Source: an uncultured Alistipes sp. (lineage in GTDB: Bacteria > Bacteroidota > Bacteroidia > Bacteroidales > Rikenellaceae). From it: a DNA stretch of 64,000 nucleotides. This document shows, in pieces, positions 32,852-39,979 of the stretch. The notes under the pieces are model-generated. The model had not been told where the DNA came from. It made no database searches and saw nothing but the letters and a program-made list of their open reading frames with translations. The stretch spans positions 1 to 64,000 of the forward strand of contig CAJMKE010000002.1 of the NCBI GenBank assembly GCA_905213895.1, written 5' to 3'. Every line of letters begins with the position of its first letter. Positions within the stretch are counted from its first letter, which is position 1. A program made the position numbers and the translations under genes.

Positions 32852-34444
32852 GTGGGCGAATTGTACGCACCCGATATTCTGCGGCTGGCAAAAAGCCCCG
32901 AAACGAATAATATCGCATTCGACCGCAAGACGTTCAACGATGTTGTTGCGTGGTTGCACCGCGAGGGGCATTTTTCCGCCGATATGCTCGCCGATCCGCA
33001 CGCTCGGCGACTGATCGAGGCGACATACGACGTTTTGAACGGCGCGATAGAAACGTCCGTCAAACAAGAGGTGCCCGCAGAACTTACCGCTGCGCTGCGT
33101 AATAATGCGTTCATATTTTCGGGCTTCAAGACCTATAATACTCTTTCGGAACTTGGGCTGGAACTGACCGACGACAAGGGAGCGGTAAAGCCGTTCGCAA
33201 AATTCATCGAAGATGTGCATAAGATCGACGAGCGATATAATGGCGCATACCTGTTCGCCGAATACAATCACGCCGTACATTCGTCGCAAATGGCGGTCAA
33301 GTGGCACGACATCATAAAAGACGGCGACGAGTATAACCTTCAATATCGCACGGCGGGCGACGACCGTGTGCGCGAAGCTCACGCGCGGCTCGATGGCGTA
33401 ACCCTGCCGCCCAACGACAAGTTTTGGGATCACTACCTGCCGCCCAACGGCTGGAACTGCCGCTGTCAGGTCGTGCAGGTGCTGCGCGAGGACTATGCCG
33501 TCAGCGACAGCGACGCCGCGACGAAGTGGGGCGACGAGTGCACCAAAGAGCCGAAGCAGCAAATTTTTCGGTTCAACGCGGGCAAAGAGTTGAAGTTGTT
33601 CCCGCCGAAACACCCGTATTACAAGGTGCCCAAAGAAGCAAAAACGGTTGTCGAACAGATCGCTGTGCGAGCCAATCCAGCAACGCCACAATTTACTGCA
33701 AAAACGATTGAGGAGGCTACACAGCAGTTCGTCGATAAGTTAGGCGTTAAATGCGCGTTGAACGGGTTCAAGAAGAAAGACTTGGCGCAAGTCAAAGATA
33801 TTTTCGACTGCGTGGCGCTTCACTTTACCAACTATCCCGAATTGCGTCGAAAAATCAAATTCGTCGGTTCGATAAGCGGTCGTGTGAAAATGCTTGAAGA
33901 CGTGAAATTTCAAGAGTTACGTGCGCTGTATCCGCAAATGTTGGAGGAGGCAATACGCAAATACGCCCGTAGTTTCGCTCGCAAACACGCAGGAGCAAAC
34001 ACACACACTTACGCATATTCTCACGGTGCATTTTCTGAATATGAATTAAACGGTGTAGCATTCAACTCGACGTGGGCGGGCGACAAAATAAAAGATTCCT
34101 TGCGCCGCGATGTGGAGTGTCGATTCCATCCGATAGGATGTGATACGGTCAAAGCCGTATTCGATCACGAACTCGGGCACAAACTCGATGAGTTGTTGTC
34201 GTTATATACCGATCCCGATTTTTTGGCGATTTACAATCCTGCCAAAGCACAAGGCGAACAATACATAACCGATAACCTTTCGCACTATGCGTATAATTCC
34301 TCAATGTTCCGCAAGTCGAATTATACACCGCAAAAGGAGTTTATTGCGGAGGCATGGAGCGAATACCTAAACAATGAAAAACCGCGACCGATTGCAGTCG
34401 CGGTAGGTGAACTTATAAAGCGTAAATACAATGCGAAAAAGTAG
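32852..34444 (+). CDS. MuF-like minor head protein with C-terminal zincin domain
   Basis: 530 aa from the GTG. The reading frame is open further upstream (ARKEHYRLFNRAVGELY is the usual Mu gp30 N-terminus) with no ATG, GTG or TTG before the frameshift site, so the natural product is probably a portal-MuF fusion. The MuF core (about 1-220, AHARLDGVTLPPNDKFWDHYLPPNGWNCRC) helps DNA ejection. The C-terminal part has HELGH (near 440) and EFIAEAWSEY about 65 residues on, a gluzincin-type metallopeptidase signature, and may be an injected effector. Confidence 0.85.
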   Translation: MGELYAPDILRLAKSPETNNIAFDRKTFNDVVAWLHREGHFSADMLADPHARRLIEATYDVLNGAIETSVKQEVPAELTAALRNNAFIFSGFKTYNTLSELGLELTDDKGAVKPFAKFIEDVHKIDERYNGAYLFAEYNHAVHSSQMAVKWHDIIKDGDEYNLQYRTAGDDRVREAHARLDGVTLPPNDKFWDHYLPPNGWNCRCQVVQVLREDYAVSDSDAATKWGDECTKEPKQQIFRFNAGKELKLFPPKHPYYKVPKEAKTVVEQIAVRANPATPQFTAKTIEEATQQFVDKLGVKCALNGFKKKDLAQVKDIFDCVALHFTNYPELRRKIKFVGSISGRVKMLEDVKFQELRALYPQMLEEAIRKYARSFARKHAGANTHTYAYSHGAFSEYELNGVAFNSTWAGDKIKDSLRRDVECRFHPIGCDTVKAVFDHELGHKLDELLSLYTDPDFLAIYNPAKAQGEQYITDNLSHYAYNSSMFRKSNYTPQKEFIAEAWSEYLNNEKPRPIAVAVGELIKRKYNAKK

Positions 34445-34446
34445 AA

Positions 34447-34671
34447 TCATACATCTGCGGCTTCATAGGTGCGCAACACTTCGCGCTCCTTGTCGGTTTC
34501 AAAAATATAATCACCGCGCTGTCCGTCGATCACCTTATTGTGGCTTTCAGCATTGTCGTATATATCCAGTGGGATAATATCAAACGCAGCGCATTTGATA
34601 CCCTCCTTGTAGTGCTTACAATCCTCGCAGGAGAACGGCAACGACCTTTCAACGTCGATCAAGTGGTTCAT
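34447..34671 (-). CDS. Small antisense-oriented protein beside the MuF-peptidase gene
   Basis: 74 aa from MNHLIDVERSLPFSCEDCKHY. It has CEDC near 15-18 and another Cys near 27, then a polar tail. It is the only leftward gene inside the rightward head operon, 2 bp from the MuF stop. It could be a regulator or an immunity partner for the zincin domain; neither can be shown from sequence. Confidence 0.6.
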   Translation of the reverse strand: MNHLIDVERSLPFSCEDCKHYKEGIKCAAFDIIPLDIYDNAESHNKVIDGQRGDYIFETDKEREVLRTYEAADV

Positions 34672-34713
34672 TACTGGATATAATTTTCGCAAAAATAACG
34701 TTTTTTTGATTAG

Positions 34714-35178
34714 ATGGCAAATATTTACGATAAAATTCTGCGTGATGCCCGCGTCAAACTTACGTCGATGTTCGACGAGAATTTCCGACGGCAGGGGTTT
34801 TTCGGCAAAAAGTGGACGCCGACCAAAGTGTCGAAAGTGAACAAGGCAGGCAAACGCGGTTCGATATTGATCGTTACGGGACAGATGCGCCGCTCGATCC
34901 GTTCGCAGATTCGCGGTAATGCCGTCGTATTCACTTCCGACCTCCCATATACCTCCCTGCACAACGAGGGCGGACATTTCGCCGTAACAGTGCGTCAGCA
35001 CACTCGAACGGTCAAGGGCAAGACGTTCGCAGTCAAGAGCCACACGCGGACGCTGACGATGCCGCAGCGACAGTTCATCGGCGACCACGCCGACGTGCAA
35101 AAGGCGCTCGGCGACATCGTGAACCGCAACCTGCAAAAGTTCAGCGAGGATTTGGTTAAAAAATGTATGAAGCGATGA
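34714..35178 (+). CDS. Virion morphogenesis protein, Mu gpG-like
   Basis: 154 aa. FFGKKWTPTKVSKVNKAGKRGSIL, SLHNEGGHFAVTVR and the end MPQRQFIGDH are the pattern of the gpG/phage virion morphogenesis family (tail completion). It follows the MuF gene as in Mu. Confidence 0.85.
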   Translation: MANIYDKILRDARVKLTSMFDENFRRQGFFGKKWTPTKVSKVNKAGKRGSILIVTGQMRRSIRSQIRGNAVVFTSDLPYTSLHNEGGHFAVTVRQHTRTVKGKTFAVKSHTRTLTMPQRQFIGDHADVQKALGDIVNRNLQKFSEDLVKKCMKR

Positions 35179-35774
35179 GAATACGATTGTATAACGCGAT
35201 TACGGCGCGTTTGGCGCACGTTCGCACTGTCGAGGGTGTTCCTGTATTCCTCGACCCGAAACAAACCGACAAAACGGCGCAAATGCCGCCGCAGGCAATC
35301 AAAGCATTCGACCTTTGGAACGAGAATGTCGTACAACTCACCAAACAGCGACCGTTCGAGGTGCCTGCTGTGTTCGTCGAGTTTTTGCCGATCGTATGGT
35401 CGTATGCTGGGCGCAAGGCAAAACACGCCGACGTAACAGTGCGCTTGCATATCGTTACGGCGACGCTCGCCACGCCGAACTCGCCCTACAAAGAGCAAGC
35501 GCTGTACCGCCTCGCGTTGATCCGCGCCATCGATCAGGCGCTGACGAATTTTTCGGGTGCGGTCGATGATCGCGGGCTGGGCTTCGGGACGTTCGTGCCG
35601 CAAGAATCCGACACCGACCACAACCACGAACAGGTGTGCGAGGACATCGAGGTGTGGCGAGCGTCGTGTTTCGACCTCTCGGCGGTCGGCAGAAATCTCG
35701 TAGCAACGCCTCTTGACGTTACGCTCGACGACGGCGAGATATTCGCAGCCGTATTCGGCGAAGCGTATGTATAG
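35175..35774 (+). CDS. Phage head-tail protein after gpG, gp37-like by position
   Basis: 199 aa from MRIRLYNAITARL, whose ATGA overlaps the gpG stop; an in-frame ATG 12 bp earlier is possible. The middle NEQ..FEVPAVFVEF and ADVTVRLHIVT are beta-like. In Mu this slot is gp37 (tail terminator region). It is the last gene of the head operon. Confidence 0.55.
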   Translation: MRIRLYNAITARLAHVRTVEGVPVFLDPKQTDKTAQMPPQAIKAFDLWNENVVQLTKQRPFEVPAVFVEFLPIVWSYAGRKAKHADVTVRLHIVTATLATPNSPYKEQALYRLALIRAIDQALTNFSGAVDDRGLGFGTFVPQESDTDHNHEQVCEDIEVWRASCFDLSAVGRNLVATPLDVTLDDGEIFAAVFGEAYV

Positions 35775-35775
35775 A

Positions 35776-35812
35776 CGAAGAAACGCCCCGCAGATTTTGC
35801 AGGGCGTTCTTG
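35776..35812. terminator. Bidirectional terminator between head and early operons
   Basis: A stem of about 11 bp (aacgccc...gca / tgcagggcgtt) with flanking T-rich sequence lies exactly between the converging head and early operons. Confidence 0.65.
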
Positions 35813-35813
35813 C

Positions 35814-36047
35814 TTAAAAGAGATTTAGTTGTCGGTCATCTTCCGAATTTGCCGACCGAAGTTCTCCGAGCGGCGTATTGATATACGACAGGTAGGTTCG
35901 ATAGCACATCGGATAGATCGGGTAAACGTATTTCTTCCATATCGCCTTGTAGCACTTCTGCAAGTTCCCTGCTTCATAATGTTGCTGGGTGATCTTACAA
36001 ACGTGCTGAATGCGCAGAAGTGTATTTTTATGGCGTTTATTACCCAT
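35814..36047 (-). CDS. Small early-operon protein
   Basis: 77 aa, basic and aromatic-rich (YKAIWKKYVYPIYPMCYRTYLSYI). Not recognised. Last gene of the early operon; a 76-bp gap with a possible opposite small RNA precedes it. Confidence 0.5.
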   Translation of the reverse strand: MGNKRHKNTLLRIQHVCKITQQHYEAGNLQKCYKAIWKKYVYPIYPMCYRTYLSYINTPLGELRSANSEDDRQLNLF

Positions 36048-36064
36048 TTACCGAAAACTTTGAC

Positions 36065-36125
36065 TATCTTTGCAGAAGTGTTCCCGCACTCTGCTCGTCT
36101 ATCGTTTTCGGTGGCGAGTTTTTTT
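36065..36125 (+). ncRNA. Possible short RNA antisense to the end of the early operon
   Basis: TATCTTTG at 36065-36072, a short stem (ctcg...cgag) and T7 at 36119-36125 would give a transcript of about 50 nt against the early operon direction. No -33 match is seen. Confidence 0.35.
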
Positions 36126-36330
36126 ATTCAAGTGTGCCGTATGGCGAAACCTCGACCGTACCCTCGATATGTTTCAATATTCGACCTGTTCCGCCGCATA
36201 TCGGGCACGTTTCGGTTGCAGACGCACGTTCAAATGTTTTGAACTCCCGAACGGTTTCTACCGTTCCCGCGCCGCCGCAGTTGCGACACAACTCGATTTT
36301 GTCATAGGCAAACTCCTTGCGCTTGTTCAT
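36124..36330 (-). CDS. Small DnaJ-type zinc-finger protein
   Basis: 68 aa with CRNCGGAGT (near 15-23) and CPICGGTGR (near 42-50), two CxxCxGxG knuckles that bind one zinc. Such mini zinc fingers occur in early regions of Bacteroidales phages. Function unknown. Confidence 0.6.
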   Translation of the reverse strand: MNKRKEFAYDKIELCRNCGGAGTVETVREFKTFERASATETCPICGGTGRILKHIEGTVEVSPYGTLE

Positions 36331-36338
36331 TCAGCAAT

Positions 36339-36854
36339 CTAATCCTCCTTTTCCTTTTTGGGTTCAACGTAAAATGTTTCGTCCTGCACGACGTAGATGC
36401 CGCACTTCTCCATCACCTGCTGGCACTCCTCCGTATCGCGGTCGGCGAGCAGCTTATCCCGCGCAGGCTCCTCGACCGTGCGGATATAGTCCTTTCCGAA
36501 CTCTTTAAGCAGATTGAGAACCGCCGCCCACGTAAACGTCTTTTTCGGTTTGAGTTTCGGCATACCGATACGGAAACCGATCGTGCCGTGCGTGGTTTCG
36601 ATGCTCCGCCGTTTCGTGAACAACTCCTCGCGGTTCTCGGTGGCGAACACCTGCATCTTCTCGAACGCATCGGCTTTCATCTGCTCCAACTCCGCCAGCC
36701 GATCGGCGTGCTGCTCTCGGATCGCAACGAACTGACGATCCATCTCCGCGTTGATGTGCTGCACCTCCGCGTCGGCGGAGGCATACAGACCGAACGCCTC
36801 TTCCATCTGCTCACGGGTTACGCCCGTGATGATTGTTTTTTTCTGTCTTGCCAT
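36339..36854 (-). CDS. gam: Gam-like host-nuclease inhibitor
   Basis: 171 aa. A long N-terminal helix (20-75) is followed by HGTIGFRIGMPKLKPKKTFTW and a C-terminal helix. This is the Mu Gam/Ku-like pattern that binds linear DNA ends and protects them from exonucleases. It lies in the early operon downstream of the GemA-like gene. Confidence 0.85.
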   Translation of the reverse strand: MARQKKTIITGVTREQMEEAFGLYASADAEVQHINAEMDRQFVAIREQHADRLAELEQMKADAFEKMQVFATENREELFTKRRSIETTHGTIGFRIGMPKLKPKKTFTWAAVLNLLKEFGKDYIRTVEEPARDKLLADRDTEECQQVMEKCGIYVVQDETFYVEPKKEKED

Positions 36855-36865
36855 AGTCTTTGTTT

Positions 36866-37072
36866 TTAATTGGGTTTCATCTGTCTTTTACGCCTGCGTT
36901 GCAAGCGGGTTAATCTTTGCTTTCGTCGAGTTTGCCGACGTCGGAGGGGTTCCTGCCGTTTATTTCGTTTTGGCAATGTGTCCCGATAGTGTTGTAGTAT
37001 CGTGGCACAGCCTCGCATTACCGTTGCAAGGTGCGTAAACACTTCGGCAAGCCGTTCAAACTTTGCTTTCAT
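36866..37072 (-). CDS. Small very basic early protein
   Basis: 68 aa from MKAKFERLAEVFTHLATVM; the C-terminal half is arginine/lysine-rich (KRQEPLRRRQTRRKQRL). It overlaps the upstream gene by 17 bp. Possibly nucleic-acid binding; family not recognised. Confidence 0.5.
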   Translation of the reverse strand: MKAKFERLAEVFTHLATVMRGCATILQHYRDTLPKRNKRQEPLRRRQTRRKQRLTRLQRRRKRQMKPN

Positions 37073-37373
37073 ACGTTCCGTATTCGGGCTGGTGTAGTAT
37101 TTCCAAACCGCACTCTTGGGCGATGTTCGCCTCGATGCGTGCGCCCCGACTGTCGCCCCAGTCGGGCAAGAGGTAGATCGCATCGCAGTCGAATAACATC
37201 GCGAGGCTCGCCGTCATCTGCTGCGCCCACGTCGCCGTCGAGGGCTGTCCATTGTCGAGCGGATTGACTGGTTCGTGTCCGAATGCCCGTATTTGCGCCT
37301 CCGCCTTTGCGAATTTCTCTTTGACTTGTTCGGTAGGCAAATCCGAAATTTTGCCGCTGATGTAGATTTTCAT
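37056..37373 (-). CDS. DUF4406-like protein, nucleoside deoxyribosyltransferase fold
   Basis: 105 aa. MKIYISGKISDLP, then an YLLPDWGDSRGARIE motif near 66-80, are typical of the small DUF4406 family related to nucleoside 2-deoxyribosyltransferases. Activity in phages is not established. Confidence 0.75.
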   Translation of the reverse strand: MKIYISGKISDLPTEQVKEKFAKAEAQIRAFGHEPVNPLDNGQPSTATWAQQMTASLAMLFDCDAIYLLPDWGDSRGARIEANIAQECGLEILHQPEYGTYESKV

Positions 37374-37384
37374 AGTGGTAATTG

Positions 37385-37858
37385 TTAGTTATAAAGTTGA
37401 TTATCTTTCGTTATTCCGCGCGAGAACATTCCTGCGATATATTCGTCGGCAATACTCTGAACCGCTTTCTCGTCGCGCTGCTTTTTAAGGAAGCAGTTGT
37501 ACAGGTTACGCAGACGCTCGGTCGGTATCTTGTTGAAGTCGTTGTACCCTGTCGCACGGCAGGCAATGCTCTTGATCGTGTCGATGTTGTGCTGCTTGCC
37601 TGCCAGCCGAAGCCACCCGCCGATCGACGCGATAACGCGCTTGCGCAGATTGTCAGCCTCTTTCGCTCCTCTGTTGAGTTGAAGTTCGAGCGTGTGGCAC
37701 AAATCCATCAAATCGTGGTTGTCTATATCCTTGCTGCTCTCGACGCCATATCCGCCAATCAGGGCGCGTTTCTCCTCCTCCGTCATCCCCAACCGCGTGC
37801 AGAGGGTGTGGAACTGGCGCAGGAGCCATTTTTGCTGTTTATCCATTATTGTTGTCAT
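37385..37858 (-). CDS. gemA: GemA/Mu gp16-like regulatory protein
   Basis: 157 aa (or 153 from the second Met). The N-terminal KQQKWLLRQFHTLCTRLGMTEEEKRALI and the DUF1018-type helical layout match GemA/gp16, which alters host gene expression and replication early in Mu infection. In the early operon between Gam-side genes and the RecA-fold ATPase. Confidence 0.75.
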   Translation of the reverse strand: MTTIMDKQQKWLLRQFHTLCTRLGMTEEEKRALIGGYGVESSKDIDNHDLMDLCHTLELQLNRGAKEADNLRKRVIASIGGWLRLAGKQHNIDTIKSIACRATGYNDFNKIPTERLRNLYNCFLKKQRDEKAVQSIADEYIAGMFSRGITKDNQLYN

Positions 37859-37866
37859 ATCCGAAT

Positions 37867-38169
37867 TTATTTGTCGTATAATTTTGCGATCAATTTCAAT
37901 TCATTCAAAAATCGAGTTTCATCGTTTCGTTCTGTCGTCGTCCCGTGATAGCGGAATTTAGCGAAGCAGAACGGGCATTCGAAAACCATCATATAGCCCG
38001 ACGGCGTGCAACACCAGCCGACCAATCGCGCGCGAGGAAGTCGGTTTCCCCAATTCGGGCCGAGTCCCCAATTGTAGCCGTCCCCCGATTTTCCGCACAC
38101 GCATTTGAAATTGGGACGATAAGCGATCGCTTCATACTGTGCGAATTTTTGTAAATCATTAACTCCCAT
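37867..38169 (-). CDS. Small zinc-ribbon-like early protein
   Basis: 100 aa from MGVNDLQKFAQYEA. CVCGKSG near 24-30 and CPFCFAKF near 67-74 suggest a treble-clef or zinc-ribbon site. Not recognised. 8 bp from the GemA-like start. Confidence 0.5.
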   Translation of the reverse strand: MGVNDLQKFAQYEAIAYRPNFKCVCGKSGDGYNWGLGPNWGNRLPRARLVGWCCTPSGYMMVFECPFCFAKFRYHGTTTERNDETRFLNELKLIAKLYDK

Positions 38170-38174
38170 AACAT

Positions 38175-38810
38175 TTATAATTTGCTTGCCCGATATTCGG
38201 TTGCGCCCTCCTCCCATATCACGAAGTCCTCGCCGCCACCCTCCGCCGTTTTGAATCGGGTCGTAACATATCCGACGAAACCCTCGACGTGCACCTTGAC
38301 CTCCGAAAGTTTGCGGACGTGTTGTGCGATGGCGGGATAGGGTTTGTTGTTCTCCTCATGGGCGATGAAGATGAACAGTTTGTCGGGGAACTCATCGATC
38401 AACTCCGCGAACACGGGGCGCGTGAAGCCGACCAGCGCAGTAATCGAATCGATCACTACAACGTCGGGGCTTTTGCGCCTGCGCAGACGCTCGCACAGTT
38501 GTTTGATACCCTCTTTCGAGTAAACGACTACTTTCGTCCCGACGCTCTGCATATCGGCGTCATTCCACGCATTCTGAAACGATTTCGACAAGCCTTGCTC
38601 CAACGTGTCGTAAGCGCACCGATCGACGAACTGCGTTAGGTATTTCAGCAGTTCGAGGGCGAAATGCGTCTTGCCGCAGCCACTCTCGCCAAAGATGATC
38701 CACGCGCCGCGTAGTTCGGGCTTGCCGAACGATGCGAGCCACGTGCCCGTGAAATCGGCGATCGTGAACTTGGCGTCGCACACGTTTTTATTGCTTATCG
38801 CGCGTTCCAT
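38175..38810 (-). CDS. RecA-fold P-loop ATPase
   Basis: 211 aa. Walker A GESGCGKT near 41-48 and Walker B VVVIDSI near 116-122, with a RecA-like layout. Single-domain RecA-fold ATPases of this size occur as phage recombinases (Sak4-like). The role here could be recombination or replication; the assignment is to fold only. Confidence 0.65.
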   Translation of the reverse strand: MERAISNKNVCDAKFTIADFTGTWLASFGKPELRGAWIIFGESGCGKTHFALELLKYLTQFVDRCAYDTLEQGLSKSFQNAWNDADMQSVGTKVVVYSKEGIKQLCERLRRRKSPDVVVIDSITALVGFTRPVFAELIDEFPDKLFIFIAHEENNKPYPAIAQHVRKLSEVKVHVEGFVGYVTTRFKTAEGGGEDFVIWEEGATEYRASKL

Positions 38811-38812
38811 GT

Positions 38813-39097
38813 CTACTCTTCCGTTATCAGATGTATAGTCAGATAAGGCACATCGTTAATCGTCTTAATCGTTATGCTGTTCTCTCTTACGTCGAAACGA
38901 TGGGTAATGCCGAGAAACTCCGTTGCATTCCTGCGTTTATAGGTAAAATCCGCCAGATAGCGCAGTACAGTTTCCATTATGGCGTACCTTTCGATGTCGG
39001 GATAACTCTTGCTTCGGTCAAAGGGGAAACATGCCAAAACGCACAACAGCCACAAAGGTTTCCTCTTGTTATGCCTTTCAATTACAAACCTTGCCAT
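38813..39097 (-). CDS. Unrecognised early protein
   Basis: 94 aa; an inner ATG (METVLRYLADFTYKRR) would leave 54 aa and may be the true start. The C-terminal strand pair ENSITIKTINDVPYLTIHLI is visible. Between the MuB-like and RecA-fold genes. Confidence 0.45.
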   Translation of the reverse strand: MARFVIERHNKRKPLWLLCVLACFPFDRSKSYPDIERYAIMETVLRYLADFTYKRRNATEFLGITHRFDVRENSITIKTINDVPYLTIHLITEE

Positions 39098-39109
39098 TTC
39101 GTCCGCTGT

Positions 39110-39964
39110 TTATTTGGTGGTTGAACGTTGTTTAACCGCGTGCACGAGGCGCTTTACACGACGCAGGTCGCAATCGCAATCCTCCACGATATGACGAATC
39201 GTCTGTTTATCCTCGATCCCGTTGGCAATGCAGACAGCGGAGATATTGCCGCTGTTCACGACGGGCATCGGAATGAATTTGCGCCCTATGCGGCTGTATA
39301 TTTCGCGGTAGCCCTTGCGGTTGTTCTGCACACCCCGTTTGATGCGCTTTTCGAGATATTGTGTTGCCGTAAGTACGATACCGACGTGATCCTCTAACTT
39401 GTTGTAAATCGTAATGAAGAAGTAGAGCACTTGGTCGCTCAATTTGTCGGCTTCGTCCAGCACGAGCAGCACCCCGTCGCGGCGTTTGAGTTGGTGAACC
39501 GCTTCGGCAACCATATCGACGACCGTCGTGCCTGCGTAGTCCACACCCAACTCACGGAGCAACTCCGAAAGGAATTGCTTGCGGTTCCAGTATTCCGAGC
39601 AGGAGAGCGCCAGCACGTTGCGGTTGCAATCCGCGTATGCCTTAATCGCCTGCGACTTGCCGCACCCAGCGTCGCCCGTTACAGCGAACACGAGCGAATT
39701 GCGCTGCGCATCGGTCAATACGTCGTACATGCGTCGATAGCCGTCTGTTTCGACTACCACCCAACCGCGCGGGTCGTAGCCGATCTGCGACGCAACCGTG
39801 CGCCACATTTCGTCCGAAATCAAATCCCATTTGCCGTTTACGATCTGACTGATCGTCGCCGCACTGACGCCGCGCATCGAGCGTGCCGCCTTGTTTTGAC
39901 TTTCCTTGCCGCCGACGTACTCCGCGAGGCGGTCGGCGATTGCCTGTTTTTCGGTAGTTTTCAT
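39110..39964 (-). CDS. MuB-like transposition target ATPase
   Basis: 284 aa. An N-terminal HTH (about 10-55, with KAARSMRGVSAATISQIVNG) precedes an AAA+ domain with Walker A GDAGCGKS (97-104) and Walker B VLDEAD (168-173). MuB forms filaments on target DNA and activates the transposase. It follows the transposase gene by 15 bp, as in Mu. Confidence 0.9.
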   Translation of the reverse strand: MKTTEKQAIADRLAEYVGGKESQNKAARSMRGVSAATISQIVNGKWDLISDEMWRTVASQIGYDPRGWVVVETDGYRRMYDVLTDAQRNSLVFAVTGDAGCGKSQAIKAYADCNRNVLALSCSEYWNRKQFLSELLRELGVDYAGTTVVDMVAEAVHQLKRRDGVLLVLDEADKLSDQVLYFFITIYNKLEDHVGIVLTATQYLEKRIKRGVQNNRKGYREIYSRIGRKFIPMPVVNSGNISAVCIANGIEDKQTIRHIVEDCDCDLRRVKRLVHAVKQRSTTK

Positions 39965-39979
39965 ATCCTTATTTTGCGT

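Noticed and set aside
34447..35136. Long 229-codon leftward ORF
   Set aside because: Its N-terminal two thirds is a shadow of the gpG gene; only the last 74 codons from 34671 look genuine.
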